Assembly: GCF_002846415.1 (NCBI RefSeq)
Contig: NZ_PJMX01000001.1
Location: 4,836,001 to 4,900,000 of the forward strand
Reading direction: 5' to 3'
DNA: 64,000 nucleotides
Source: Streptomyces sp. TLI_146
GTDB lineage: Bacteria > Actinomycetota > Actinomycetes > Streptomycetales > Streptomycetaceae
This document shows, piece by piece, positions 33,923 through 43,460 of this stretch (positions within the stretch are counted from its first letter, which is position 1; each line of letters starts with the position of its first letter). The translations under genes and the position numbers were made by a program. The notes beneath the pieces were generated by a model. The model did no database searches. It was not told the origin of the DNA and saw nothing but the letters and a program-made list of their open reading frames with translations.

Positions 33923-35454
33923 GCCGGATGCGTTCCCGGCGCACGCCGAGGCGGCCGCGCCGGTGGACGCTGCGGACCCGGCTCGTCGTCTCCGCCGTCG
34001 CGCTGATCGCGGTCGTCGCGGCCGTGATCGGGACGGTGACGGTCATCGGGATGCGCTCCCACCTCCAGCGGCAGCTGGACGACTCGCTGCGGCCCGCCGT
34101 CGAGCGCGCCCGCCACTTCGGTCCCAGTGGTCTCTCCACGGACTTCGTCTCCGCGCCCGGCCAGCCGTTCGGCACGGTCGGGCTGCGCACCGGCCCCGAC
34201 GGGCAGCCCGCCGCCGGGGCCACCAGCGTCCGGGGCGAGCCCGGCTCGTCGCCCCGGGGGATCCAGCAACCCCTCACCGCGGGCCAGATGGGCGCGCTGG
34301 CGGCGGTGCCCAAGGACGGGCGCGTCCACACCGTGTCGGTGCCGGGCCTCGGCTCGTACCGGGCGCAGTGGGAGAGGGACGGCTCGGCCCTGGTCGGCTT
34401 CCCGCTCAAGGACGTCGAGTCGACCGTCGACAACCTGGTCCTCGTCATCGTGTGGGTGACCGCCGCGGGGCTGGTCGCCGCCGGGATCGCGGGCGCCGCC
34501 ATCGTCGGCGTGGCGCTGCGCCCGCTGCGCCGGGTCGCCGCGACCGCCACCCGGGTCTCCGAACTGCCGCTGCACAGTGGCGAGGTGGCGCTGCACGAGC
34601 GGGTCCCGGACGCCGAGGCCGACCCGCGTACCGAGGTCGGGCAGGTGGGCGCCGCGCTCAACCGGATGCTGGGGCACGTCGGTTCCGCGCTGGCCGCGCG
34701 GCAGGAGAGCGAGACGCGCGTACGGCAGTTCGTCGCCGACGCCAGCCATGAGCTGCGCACCCCGCTCGCCTCCATTCGCGGGTACGCCGAGCTCACCCGG
34801 CGCGGTACGGAGGAGGTCGGGCCCGCCACCCGCCACGCGCTCGGGCGCGTCGAGGCGGAGGCCCGGCGGATGACCGGGCTCGTGGAGGATCTGCTGCTGC
34901 TCGCACGGCTGGACGCCGGACGCCCGCTCTCGTACGAGAGCACTGATCTCTCGCCGTTGGTCGTGGACGCGGTGAGCGACGCGCGGGCGGCCGGGCAGGG
35001 GTACCGGTGGCGTCTGGAGCTGCCGGAGGTGCCCGACGACCCGGTCTCCGTCCTCGGCGACGGCGCCCGCCTCCACCAGGTCCTGGTCAACCTCCTGGGC
35101 AACGCGCGCACCCACACACCCCCCGGCACCACCGTCACCGCGCGCGTGGCGCGCCGGGGCGCGTGGGCCGTGCTCGAAGTCGAGGACGACGGTCCGGGCA
35201 TCCCGTCGGCGCTGCTGCCGCACGTCTTCGAGCGGTTCGCGCGCGGCGACGCCTCCCGGTCCCGGGCGCACGGCTCGACCGGCCTCGGCCTCGCCATCGT
35301 GCAGGCGGTGGTGGCCGCGCACGGCGGCGGCGTCTCGGTGCGCTCGGCCCCGGGCAGCACGGTCTTCAGCGTCCACCTGCCCGCGACGGCCTCGGCCCGA
35401 CCCGCGCTCTCCCCCCACTCACAGCCTGGCCACAGTCGCACCACACAGGTGTGA
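33919..35454 (+). CDS. Membrane sensor histidine kinase
   Basis: 511 residues. TM1 is about 22-44 and TM2 about 172-200, with a roughly 125-residue extracytoplasmic sensor between, then HAMP, HisKA (ASHELRTPLASIRGYAEL, His near 276) and HATPase (NLLGNARTHTPPG, EDDGPGIP, STGLGLAI). All boxes are intact. The GTG overlaps the regulator stop by four bases. It is partner of the upstream response regulator. Confidence 0.95.
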   Translation: MSRMRSRRTPRRPRRWTLRTRLVVSAVALIAVVAAVIGTVTVIGMRSHLQRQLDDSLRPAVERARHFGPSGLSTDFVSAPGQPFGTVGLRTGPDGQPAAGATSVRGEPGSSPRGIQQPLTAGQMGALAAVPKDGRVHTVSVPGLGSYRAQWERDGSALVGFPLKDVESTVDNLVLVIVWVTAAGLVAAGIAGAAIVGVALRPLRRVAATATRVSELPLHSGEVALHERVPDAEADPRTEVGQVGAALNRMLGHVGSALAARQESETRVRQFVADASHELRTPLASIRGYAELTRRGTEEVGPATRHALGRVEAEARRMTGLVEDLLLLARLDAGRPLSYESTDLSPLVVDAVSDARAAGQGYRWRLELPEVPDDPVSVLGDGARLHQVLVNLLGNARTHTPPGTTVTARVARRGAWAVLEVEDDGPGIPSALLPHVFERFARGDASRSRAHGSTGLGLAIVQAVVAAHGGGVSVRSAPGSTVFSVHLPATASARPALSPHSQPGHSRTTQV

Positions 35455-35480
35455 CAGCGGTCCTCGCGAGGGTCGGTGGC

Positions 35481-36755
35481 ATGCGAACCGACATCTGTGT
35501 GGGGACCCTGCCGGCACGGGAGCACCTGCCCGTCGGTGCGGCGGGCGGGCCCGTACTCGACGTGGTGGTCCCCGTCCACAACGAGGAGCGGGACCTGGAG
35601 CCGTGCGTGCGCCGGCTCAGCGAGCACCTCGCCCGCACCTTCCCGTACGCGTTCCGGATCACCGTCGCCGACAACGCCTCCACCGACCGCACGCCCGAGG
35701 TCGCGGCGCGCCTCGCCCGTGAGATCGAGGGCGTACGCCACGTCCGGCTGGAGGAGAAGGGGCGCGGGCGGGCGCTGCGGACCGTGTGGTCGGCCTCGGA
35801 CGCGCCCGTGCTCGCGTATATGGACGTCGACCTCTCGACCGATCTGAACGCGCTGCTCCCGCTGGTGGCCCCGCTGATCTCGGGCCACTCGGACCTCGCG
35901 ATCGGCTCCCGGCTCAGCCGGGCCTCGCGCGTGGTGCGCGGGCCCAAGCGGGAGTTCATCTCCCGCGCGTACAACCTGATCCTCAAGTCGTCGCTCGCGG
36001 CGCGCTTCTCGGACGCCCAGTGCGGCTTCAAGGCGATACGCCGCGATGTGGCCGAGCGGCTGCTGCCGATGGTCGAGGACACCGGCTGGTTCTTCGACAC
36101 CGAGCTGCTGGTGCTCGCCGAGCGGGCCGGGCTGCGCATCCACGAGGTGCCGGTGGACTGGGTCGACGACCCGGACTCGACCGTCCACATCGTGCGGACG
36201 GCGACCGACGACCTCTTGGGCGTGTGGCGGGTCGGGCGCGCCCTCGCGGTCGGCGCGCTCCCCCTCGACCGGCTCGCGCGCCCGTTCGGCGACGATCCGC
36301 GCGACCGGGCGATCAGCGGCGTACCGGGCGGGCTCGCCCGCCAGCTCGTCGGGTTCTGCGTGATCGGCGCGCTCTCCACCCTCTTCTACCTCGGCCTCTA
36401 CTCCCTGTTCCGGACCGGCGCCGGACCCCAGACGGCCAACGCCGCCGCCCTGCTGGTGTCCGCCGTCGCCAACACCGCCGCGAACCGGAGGCTCACCTTC
36501 GGCGTACGGGGACGGGACCGCGCGATGCGCCACCAGGCGCAGGGGCTCGTGGTGTTCGCCATCGGGCTCGCCCTCACCAGCGGCTCGCTCGCGGCCCTGG
36601 GCGCCGCGAACGGCGACCCCTCGCACTCCACCGAGGTGGCGGTCCTGGTGGCGGCCAACCTGGCGGCCACCGTGCTGCGCTTCCTGCTCTTCCGCGCCTG
36701 GGTCTTCCCGGACCGCGCCACCTCACTCCCCCATCAGAAGGACGCCACCCGATGA
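35481..36755 (+). CDS. GT2 glycosyltransferase fused to a GtrA membrane domain
   Basis: 424 residues. The GT2 domain (about 25-240) resembles dolichyl- or undecaprenyl-phosphate sugar synthases: VVVPVHNEERDLEPC, ADNASTDRTPEVA, MDVDLSTDLNALLPL (metal D-x-D), GSRLSRAS, DAQCGFKAIRRDV. The GtrA part (about 290-415) has four membrane spans. Such fusions make a polyprenyl-phosphate sugar and flip or present it. The stop overlaps the ATG of the GT39 gene, its probable user. Repeats resembling the regulator sites lie just upstream. Confidence 0.9.
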   Translation: MRTDICVGTLPAREHLPVGAAGGPVLDVVVPVHNEERDLEPCVRRLSEHLARTFPYAFRITVADNASTDRTPEVAARLAREIEGVRHVRLEEKGRGRALRTVWSASDAPVLAYMDVDLSTDLNALLPLVAPLISGHSDLAIGSRLSRASRVVRGPKREFISRAYNLILKSSLAARFSDAQCGFKAIRRDVAERLLPMVEDTGWFFDTELLVLAERAGLRIHEVPVDWVDDPDSTVHIVRTATDDLLGVWRVGRALAVGALPLDRLARPFGDDPRDRAISGVPGGLARQLVGFCVIGALSTLFYLGLYSLFRTGAGPQTANAAALLVSAVANTAANRRLTFGVRGRDRAMRHQAQGLVVFAIGLALTSGSLAALGAANGDPSHSTEVAVLVAANLAATVLRFLLFRAWVFPDRATSLPHQKDATR

Positions 36756-38890
36756 CCACGACCTCCTACCCGGCCGGCGCCCCCGAGGGGGCCGCCACGG
36801 CCCGGCCCAGGGCGGCGGCCGCCCGGCTGTGGCGCGGCCGCACCACCGACCCGGCCTGGGTCCGTCCCGCCTTCCTCGGCCTCCTCCTGCTCACCCTCCT
36901 CACGTACCTCTGGAACCTCAGCGCCTCCGGGTACGCCAACTCCTTCTACTCGGCGGCCGTCCAGGCGGGCAGCGCGAGCTGGAAGGCGATGTTCTTCGGC
37001 TCGCTGGACTCCGCCAACGCCATCACCGTCGACAAGCCCCCGGCCGCGCTGTGGCCGATGGCGCTCTCGGTACGGCTCTTCGGCCTCGGCTCCTGGCAGA
37101 TCCTGCTGCCCGAGGTGCTGATGGGGGTGGGCACGGTGGCGGTGCTGTACGCGGCGGTGCGGCGCCGGTTCAGCCCGGCGGCGGGGCTCATCGCGGGCGC
37201 GGTGCTCGCGCTCACCCCGGTCGCGGCGCTGATGTTCCGCTTCAACAACCCGGACGCGCTGCTCGCCCTGCTGATGACCGCGACCGTGTACTGCGTGCTG
37301 CGCGCGCTGGAGGACGCGCGGACGAAGTGGCTGGTGTGGGCGGGCGTGGCCGTCGGCTTCGCGTTCCTGACGAAGACCCTCCAGGCGTTCCTGATCCTGC
37401 CGCCGCTCGCCGTGCTGTACGCGGTGTGCGCGCCCACGACCGTACGCAAGCGGCTCGGTCAGCTCGCCCTGTCCGGGCTCGCCACGGTGGTCTCGGGCGG
37501 CTGGTGGGTGGCGGTCGTGGAGCTGTGGCCCGCGTCCTCGCGCCCGTACATCGGCGGCTCGCAGCACAACTCCTTCCTGGAGCTGACCTTCGGCTACAAC
37601 GGCCTCGGCCGGATCAACGGCGACGAGACCGGCAGCGTGGGCGGCGGTGGCGCCGGCCGGGGAGGCGGCGGCTGGGGCACGACGGGCCTGGACCGGATGT
37701 TCGGCTCCGAGGTGGGCGGTCAGATCTCCTGGCTGCTGCCCGCCGCGCTGCTGCTGCTCGTGGCGGGCCTGGTGGTCACCTGGCGGGGCCCGCGGACCGA
37801 CACGGGCCGGGCGGCGTTCCTGGCCTGGGGCGGGGCGCTGCTGATGACCGCCGGGATCTTCAGCTTCATGGCGGGGATCTTCCACCAGTACTACACGGTC
37901 GCCCTCGCCCCCTATGTCGCCGCGCTGGTCGGCATGGGCGTGACCGTGCTGTGGGAGGAGCGGACCCGGCTCGCGGCGGCCGCCGTGCTGGGCGCGTCGG
38001 TGGCGCTGACGGCCTGGTGGTCGTACGTGCTGCTCGGTCGCACGCCCGACTATCTGCCGTGGCTGCGGTGGGCGGCGCTGACCGTCGGTCTGGCGGCGGC
38101 GGCCGGGCTCGCGCTCGCGGGACGGCTCGACCGGCGGCTGGCGCTGGGCGCGGCCGGGGTGGGGCTCGTGGTGTCGCTGGCCGGGCCGTTCGCGTACACG
38201 GTGAGCACGCTCCGAACCGGCCACACCGGCTCGATCGTCACGGCGGGTCCGGCGGGCGCGTCCATGGGCGGCGGACCGGGCGGCGGGCGGATGCGGGGCG
38301 GTACGGGAGGCGAGTTCGTCTTTCCGGGCGGGCAGAACGGGCGGCCCGCGCAGGCAGGCCAGGGGCAGATGCCGCAGGGTGGCGCGATGGTTCCGCCGGG
38401 CGGCGGCGCCCCGCAGGGCGGCCGGGCGGGCATGCCGCCCCAGCTCCCCGGCGGCGGCCGGTTCCCCGGCGGCATGGGCGGCGAGCGCGGCGGACCCGGC
38501 GGCATGGGCGGGCTGCTCAACGGCGCCCGGGTGAGCGCCAAGGCGAAGTCCCTGCTCACGACGGATGCCGACGGGTTCACCTGGGTCGCGGCGGCCGTCG
38601 GTTCACAGAACGCGGCCAGCTACCAACTGGCCACCGAGAAGCCGGTGATGGCGATCGGCGGCTTCAACGGCAGCGACCCGTCGCCGACGCTCGCGCAGTT
38701 CAAGAAGTACGTGGCCGAAGGGAAGATCCACTACTTCATCGCCGGAGGCGGCGGAGGCGGTGTCGGTGGCGGCGGCATGAGGGGCGGCCAGGGCGGTGCC
38801 ACCTCCCTCGCCACCTGGGTCGCGGCCACCTTCACCAAGGTCACCGTCGGCAGCGCCACCTTCTACGACCTGACGGCCCCCGCCAAGTAG
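36752..38890 (+). CDS. GT39-family polytopic glycosyltransferase (YkcB/ArnT-like)
   Basis: 712 residues. About 11 membrane spans follow a short cytoplasmic start; the first outer loop contains the family DKPP motif (NAITVDKPPAALWP) and DSAN, the expected catalytic region. FNNPDALLALLMT and GGSQHNSFLELTFGYNGLGR are further landmarks. About residues 505-595 are Gly/Met/Pro/Gln-rich, then a soluble C-terminal domain ends GGGGGGVGGGGMRGG and FYDLTAPAK. It transfers a sugar from a polyprenyl-phosphate donor to an envelope acceptor. It pairs with the upstream GT2-GtrA gene (four-base overlap). Confidence 0.9.
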   Translation: MTTTSYPAGAPEGAATARPRAAAARLWRGRTTDPAWVRPAFLGLLLLTLLTYLWNLSASGYANSFYSAAVQAGSASWKAMFFGSLDSANAITVDKPPAALWPMALSVRLFGLGSWQILLPEVLMGVGTVAVLYAAVRRRFSPAAGLIAGAVLALTPVAALMFRFNNPDALLALLMTATVYCVLRALEDARTKWLVWAGVAVGFAFLTKTLQAFLILPPLAVLYAVCAPTTVRKRLGQLALSGLATVVSGGWWVAVVELWPASSRPYIGGSQHNSFLELTFGYNGLGRINGDETGSVGGGGAGRGGGGWGTTGLDRMFGSEVGGQISWLLPAALLLLVAGLVVTWRGPRTDTGRAAFLAWGGALLMTAGIFSFMAGIFHQYYTVALAPYVAALVGMGVTVLWEERTRLAAAAVLGASVALTAWWSYVLLGRTPDYLPWLRWAALTVGLAAAAGLALAGRLDRRLALGAAGVGLVVSLAGPFAYTVSTLRTGHTGSIVTAGPAGASMGGGPGGGRMRGGTGGEFVFPGGQNGRPAQAGQGQMPQGGAMVPPGGGAPQGGRAGMPPQLPGGGRFPGGMGGERGGPGGMGGLLNGARVSAKAKSLLTTDADGFTWVAAAVGSQNAASYQLATEKPVMAIGGFNGSDPSPTLAQFKKYVAEGKIHYFIAGGGGGGVGGGGMRGGQGGATSLATWVAATFTKVTVGSATFYDLTAPAK

Positions 38891-38962
38891 CGGCCGCCAC
38901 TGGGGCGGTGGTCCGGGAACGACCCGGACCACCGCCCTTCCGTCTGCGCCGGGGAAACAGGC

Positions 38963-39018
38963 TTTACACCGTACAAGGAATCCCTTTACGGTGTACGTCA
39001 ACGTCCCCATACGCTGTA
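38963..39018 (+). promoter_or_regulatory. Promoter and three operator half-sites before the MFS exporter gene
   Basis: TTTACA (38963-38968), 18 nt and TACGGT (38987-38992) make a good promoter. TACACCGTA (38965-38973) and its complement TACGGTGTA (38987-38995) overlap both hexamers; TACGCTGTA (39010-39018) is a third, near-identical half-site. The TetR protein encoded downstream is the likely ligand. Confidence 0.6.
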
Positions 39019-39039
39019 CAACTCCGCAAAGGAGCCCGC

Positions 39040-40554
39040 ATGACGGCCACGGCCGCCGACACATCGGCCACCCCCACGCGGCACCCGCAGCGCTGGCTGA
39101 TCCTGGGTGTCATCTGCCTGGCCCAGCTCACCGTGCTGCTGGACAACACCGTTCTGAACGTCGCGATCCCCTCCCTGAGCACGTCGGTCGACGCCTCGAC
39201 CGCGGACATCCAGTGGATGATCAACGCGTACTCGCTCGTCCAGTCCGGACTGCTGCTCACCGCGGGCAGCGCGTCCGACCGCTACGGCCGCAAGAAGATG
39301 CTGGCGGCCGGGCTCGCGCTCTTCGGCATCGGCTCGCTGGCGGCCGGACTCTCCCAGAGCGCCGGGCAGTTGATCGCCGCGCGCGCCGGGATGGGCGTCG
39401 GCGGCGCGCTCCTGATGACGACCACGCTCGCCGTCGTCGTGCAGATATTCGACAACGAGGAGCGGGTCAAGGCGATCGGCCTGTGGGCCACGGTCAACTC
39501 CCTCGGCTTCGCCGCCGGGCCGCTGATCGGCGGTCTGATGCTCGACCACTTCTGGTGGGGTTCGATCTTCCTGATCAACATCCCGGTCGCGGCGCTCGGC
39601 CTGGTGGCCGTCCTGGTCCTCGTCCCCGAGTCGAAGAACCCGCTGGGCGACCGGCCGGACCTGCTCGGCGCGCTGCTCTCCACGGTCGGCATGGGCGGAG
39701 TGGTGTACGCGATCATCTCGGGCCCGGGCCACGGCTGGACGTCGGCGCACGTGCTGGTCTCGGCCGCGGTGGGCCTGGTCTTCCTGGCCGCGTTCGCCCG
39801 CTGGGAGCTGTCCATCCCGTACCCGATGCTGGACATGCACTTCTTCCGCAACCAGAAGTTCACCGGCGCCGTCGCGGGCTCGATCCTGGTCGCGTTCGGC
39901 ATGGGCGGCTCGCTGTTCCTGCTGACCCAGCACCTCCAGTTCGTGCTCGGATACGGGCCGTTGGAGGCGGGTCTGCGCATCGCGCCGCTGGCGCTGAGCG
40001 TGATCGTGCTGAACGTGGCGGGCGTGGGCGCACGGCTGCTGCCCAAGCTGGGCGTGCCCAGGACCATCGCGCTCGGCATGGCGGCGAACGCCTCCGGACT
40101 CGCGGCGATCGCGCTGCTCGGCGGCGAGCACTACAGCGGCATGCTGCTCGGGCTCGTGGTGATGGGCGCGGGCATCGCGGTCTCGATGCCGGCCATGGCC
40201 AACACCCTGATGAGCGCGATCCCGCCGGAGAAGGCGGGCGTGGGCGCGGGCGTCAACGGCACGCTGGCGGAGTTCGGCAACGGGCTCGGCGTGGCCGTGC
40301 TCGGCGCGGTCCTCAACTCGCGCTTCGCGGCGCTGGTCCCGTCCGTGGTGGGCGCGGCCTCGCTCCCGGCGGCGCTCGCCGCGGCGCGTGACGACTCCGA
40401 GCGCTCCAGGATCTCGGACGCGTTCGCCTCCGGCCTGGAGACCAGTCAGCTGGTCGGGGCGGCGGCGGTGCTGGCCGGAGGCCTGCTGGCGGCGGCGCTG
40501 CTCGCCCGGGCGGAGCGCGCCGACAAGACGGTGGAGCCTGTGCCCGCGGCATAG
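39040..40554 (+). CDS. MFS multidrug exporter, DHA2 (14-span) family
   Basis: 504 residues from the ATG at 39040, with AAGGAG six nt upstream. DHA2 landmarks are LDNTVLNVAIPSL (motif D1), GSASDRYGRKKML (motif A) and LGFAAGPLIGGLM (motif C). About 14 membrane spans are predicted. It is a proton-driven export pump for unknown drugs. The next gene is a TetR regulator in the same direction, 138 bp later. Confidence 0.93.
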   Translation: MTATAADTSATPTRHPQRWLILGVICLAQLTVLLDNTVLNVAIPSLSTSVDASTADIQWMINAYSLVQSGLLLTAGSASDRYGRKKMLAAGLALFGIGSLAAGLSQSAGQLIAARAGMGVGGALLMTTTLAVVVQIFDNEERVKAIGLWATVNSLGFAAGPLIGGLMLDHFWWGSIFLINIPVAALGLVAVLVLVPESKNPLGDRPDLLGALLSTVGMGGVVYAIISGPGHGWTSAHVLVSAAVGLVFLAAFARWELSIPYPMLDMHFFRNQKFTGAVAGSILVAFGMGGSLFLLTQHLQFVLGYGPLEAGLRIAPLALSVIVLNVAGVGARLLPKLGVPRTIALGMAANASGLAAIALLGGEHYSGMLLGLVVMGAGIAVSMPAMANTLMSAIPPEKAGVGAGVNGTLAEFGNGLGVAVLGAVLNSRFAALVPSVVGAASLPAALAAARDDSERSRISDAFASGLETSQLVGAAAVLAGGLLAAALLARAERADKTVEPVPAA

Positions 40555-40638
40555 CATCTACGGGGCGGACGGCAGCATTCCGCAGTGCGGTGCCTGCCGT
40601 ACCGCCCCACTCGACTACCGCCGCAGGAAACGCCGTAC

Positions 40639-40667
40639 GACTGTCATACGTATACGTACAGACAGTC
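40639..40667 (+). promoter_or_regulatory. Palindrome in front of the TetR gene
   Basis: GACTGTC (40639-40645) and GACAGTC (40661-40667) flank an alternating ATACGTATACGTAC core, 25 bp before the start at 40693. It is probably the autoregulatory operator, though it differs from the half-sites before the exporter. Confidence 0.5.
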
Positions 40668-40692
40668 CGACGAACCACGAGGAGGGCACGCC

Positions 40693-41478
40693 ATGGTGTC
40701 GGCAGCCGACCGCGCGAACAATCCGACGCGTACCAGCGTGTGGCTGGAGGGCGGCAAACCGGCGGGCCGCGCGCGCCGGAGCGACCAGTCGGCGACCGCG
40801 AGCTCCCTCGACCGGGACAGGATCATCGCGGAGTCGGTGCGCCTGCTGGACGCGGAGGGCCCGGCGAAGTTCTCCATGCGCCGTCTGGCGGGCGAGCTCG
40901 GGGTCACGGCCATGTCGCTGTACTGGTACGTGGACACCAAGGACGACCTCCTGGAGCTCGCCCTGGACTCGGTGTTCGGGGAGCTGCGGGTGCCGGATGT
41001 GGACGGCGCCGGGGCGGACGCGGACTGGCGGGACCAGCTGCGCGAACTCGCCGTCAGCTACCGCTCGGTCATGGTCCGCCACCCCTGGGTCTCGCCGCTG
41101 GTCGGCCGCTACCTCAACATCGGGCCGCGCTCGATGGAGTTCGCGGCCGCCGCGCAGAAGATCCTCAGCCGCTCCGGGCTGCCCGCGCACGGCATCACGG
41201 GCGGGCTCTCGGCGGTCTTCCAGTTCGTGTACGGCTTCGGCACGATCGAGGGCCACTTCGTCGCGCGCTGCGCGGAGGCCGGGGTCACCCAGGACGAGTA
41301 CTTCGCCCAGGCGATGGGCGCCCTGCGCGAACGCCCCGGCTTCCACGAGGCGATGGACCTGGCGGAGGAGCTGATGGAGGCGCGGGGCGGGGACACGGTG
41401 GAGGAGATGCGGGAGCGGGATTTTGTGTTCGCGTTGGAGATTCTGATTGCTGGGATCGAGGCGAAGCGGGAGCGGTAA
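40693..41478 (+). CDS. TetR/AcrR-family regulator
   Basis: 261 residues from the ATG at 40693, with GGAGG seven nt upstream. The helix-turn-helix is RDRIIAESVRLLDAEGPAKF, RRLAGELGVTAMSLYWYVDTKDDLLELA (about 40-90). The ligand domain (about 105-255) is of the larger TetR_C type. A 35-residue basic N-terminal extension precedes the DNA-binding domain. It probably represses the adjacent exporter. Confidence 0.92.
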   Translation: MVSAADRANNPTRTSVWLEGGKPAGRARRSDQSATASSLDRDRIIAESVRLLDAEGPAKFSMRRLAGELGVTAMSLYWYVDTKDDLLELALDSVFGELRVPDVDGAGADADWRDQLRELAVSYRSVMVRHPWVSPLVGRYLNIGPRSMEFAAAAQKILSRSGLPAHGITGGLSAVFQFVYGFGTIEGHFVARCAEAGVTQDEYFAQAMGALRERPGFHEAMDLAEELMEARGGDTVEEMRERDFVFALEILIAGIEAKRER

Positions 41479-41609
41479 GGGGGGTGTTGCCGCTGCTCGC
41501 GCTCCCGCTGGGCCGGGTCGGCCCGCGCCTGGCCCAGGGGCCCCGGGTGGCGGAGCACCCCCGCTCCGCGTGGACATTCCATGCGCTGGACGACGCTACG
41601 CTCCCGCCT

Positions 41610-42011
41610 ATGGCTGACGCTTTCGTCACCGGTGGCGAGCACCCGTCATGTGGCATCTGCCCTTCGCGCCGATTCCCGCTCGGCGAGTTCGACGTGTTCG
41701 AGCGGCCGTGTGCGGAAGCCCCGTTCGATCCTGTTGACGGCCACCGCTACACGGCGGCCGGTGTCCCGGTGTGCGTGCACCCGCACAAGGTGGGGCTGCC
41801 GCCGGGCCGGTACAAGACCGACGGCACCCCGTTCACAATCGAGCTGAAGCTGCCAGACAGCCCGGCGGCGCTCGACGCGTACTTGTACGAGGTGATGCAC
41901 AGCGCAGCGCCCGGCGTGCTGGAACTGCTCATCGAGCAGGCGGCCGAGGAGATTCCCCGGGTGTTCCCGCAGGTGGACGTCCTCCGAGCGCTGCGCCGTG
42001 CGCTCAACTAG
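41610..42011 (+). CDS. Hypothetical protein, left edge of accessory island
   Basis: 133 residues from the ATG at 41610. A cysteine set (HPSCGICPSRRFP, ERPC) and HRYTAAGVPVCVHPHKVGLPPGRYKTDG suggest a small zinc-stabilised fold; the rest is helical. I do not recognise it. There is no ribosome site. Its stop overlaps the stop of the convergent gene by four bases. Confidence 0.55.
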   Translation: MADAFVTGGEHPSCGICPSRRFPLGEFDVFERPCAEAPFDPVDGHRYTAAGVPVCVHPHKVGLPPGRYKTDGTPFTIELKLPDSPAALDAYLYEVMHSAAPGVLELLIEQAAEEIPRVFPQVDVLRALRRALN

Positions 42012-42592
42012 TGGGCGGTGGCGAATCCGGGAACAAAGCGGCGGCCCCCGTCGAGGATGCCGACGGGTTCGTACTTGGCCATGACCGCCGCCCTGCGCTT
42101 GGCGGTCTCGTCCCTGCCGAACCAGTACCGCTCGTTCATCGGCCCCCACGCGGCCCGGTAGACCTGGTGGGTGTAGTCGCCGTGGTCCCACGTGCCGATG
42201 GCCTCGCGGTCCGTGGCGTGGATGAACCTGATCCCGGTCCGGTCCTGGATGCGGCTGAGGACGGTGAACTGAGCGGCGAGGGCGTGGATCATCTCGTCCA
42301 CCGCGATGGCCACCGGGACTTCCGCGGCCTCCTCGTCGCCCTCGGTCATCTCGTAGACGGCGGACTTGATCGCCATGGCGCGCATGGCCTCGGGGAACAG
42401 GGGCTCGGTGTCGTGCGCGATGTCGAACCCGTCGACGAGGGCGTAGCCCATGAAGCTGGTCCAGTCCTCGTCGTACTTCGCACATGCGGTGCGCAGCCGG
42501 TCGTATTCCGGGTCGGCCTCGACGCTTGCCAGGATCTGTCGGGCTCGCTCCGCGACCCGCTCCGGGGCCGGTCGTACTAGCGTTACGGACAC
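42008..42592 (-). CDS. Hypothetical protein of the accessory island
   Basis: 194 residues from the GTG at 42592, behind AAGGAGAG. It is acidic and mostly helical, with no signal or membrane segment. Landmarks are CAKYDEDWTSFMGYALVDGFD and RFIHATDREAIGTWDHGDYTHQVYRAAWGP. Its first codons include GTA, CTA, GTA and CGA, all rare in Streptomyces, consistent with transferred DNA. No function is suggested. Confidence 0.7.
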   Translation of the reverse strand: MSVTLVRPAPERVAERARQILASVEADPEYDRLRTACAKYDEDWTSFMGYALVDGFDIAHDTEPLFPEAMRAMAIKSAVYEMTEGDEEAAEVPVAIAVDEMIHALAAQFTVLSRIQDRTGIRFIHATDREAIGTWDHGDYTHQVYRAAWGPMNERYWFGRDETAKRRAAVMAKYEPVGILDGGRRFVPGFATAH

Positions 42593-42775
42593 TGCTGCAC
42601 TCTCCTTCGCTTGGGTGCATCGGTGGACCCGCCCGGCTGCCGACCGCCGTCATACGGGGCAGGCGGGCGGGGGCTCATGGGTTCGTGCCGCGCGGTCTGC
42701 CGGGGTCATGTGGTGCCGTCTGGGGCTGCGCAATGCGGCGAGGGAGACGGCGGACAGACCTCGCATCGGTAGATG

Positions 42776-42964
42776 TCATGCATGGCGGTCGTCCTCCGCC
42801 CGGATCTGCTCCCGCTCACAGGCCGCCGCGAGTTCCCGGGCGAGCACGGACGCTGCTGCCTGGATCTTCGGGACTACCGCCTCCAGCCACTCGCACTCGG
42901 CCGCGCATCGCTGCTCGTGTGCCGCGATGCATCTGCGCAGCTCGCCCCACTGGCTTCCGCTCAC
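42776..42964 (-). CDS. Small hypothetical protein coupled to the upstream gene
   Basis: 62 residues. The GTG at 42964 overlaps the TGA of the gene ending at 42961 (GTGA), strong evidence for translational coupling. The product is one long helix rich in Cys, Ala and Glu (RRCIAAHEQRCAAECEWLEAV), probably a coiled coil. Confidence 0.65.
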   Translation of the reverse strand: MSGSQWGELRRCIAAHEQRCAAECEWLEAVVPKIQAAASVLARELAAACEREQIRAEDDRHA

Positions 42965-43368
42965 TGGTCCGCGCCCTTCGCGATGGTCTGCGCGAGCAGC
43001 CGGACAACGGCTGGATGGGCGTTGCCCAACTCGATCAAGACCGTCTGCTTGGCCACGCAGGGCTCATCCATTCCGAGGGAGGGAAGCGTGATGTTCGCGG
43101 CGCACAGTGCCCGGCGCAGTTCCTTCAACGCCTCCTCCGCGACTGCCCACGGGTCACCGGCGTCAGGCAGGGGCAGCGGGGGCGGGCCGAGGACTTCGAT
43201 CAACCGGTGTGCCACGTCGTCCCGTACCGGCTCCACGTCCACGTACGCCCGTCCGCCTATCGGGGCGGCCGCGCCCATCGGGATGTAGAAGCCACGGGCC
43301 AGCAAGGCCAGGTGCAGTTCCTCGGCGAGTTGCGCCCCGATGCGTCGCGCTTCGCTGTGCGTGTCCAC
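42961..43368 (-). CDS. Hypothetical protein divergent from the XRE-TPR regulator
   Basis: 135 residues from the GTG at 43368, with GGAG about ten nt upstream; the frame is open to 43527 but the extension is Arg-rich and unlikely. ARRIGAQLAEELHLALLARGFYIP and GRAYVDVEPVRDDVAHRLIEVLGP are recognisable segments of no known family to me. It forms an operon with the 62-residue gene and faces the XRE-TPR gene across a shared promoter region. Confidence 0.65.
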   Translation of the reverse strand: MDTHSEARRIGAQLAEELHLALLARGFYIPMGAAAPIGGRAYVDVEPVRDDVAHRLIEVLGPPPLPLPDAGDPWAVAEEALKELRRALCAANITLPSLGMDEPCVAKQTVLIELGNAHPAVVRLLAQTIAKGADQ

Positions 43369-43460
43369 GGTGGCCCCAGCTCCGTTTCCGTTGCGGTCTC
43401 TGCTTCCTCTACGCAACCGCGTGACCACACACGGCGGTACCGTTGCCGCAACGTCGGGAC

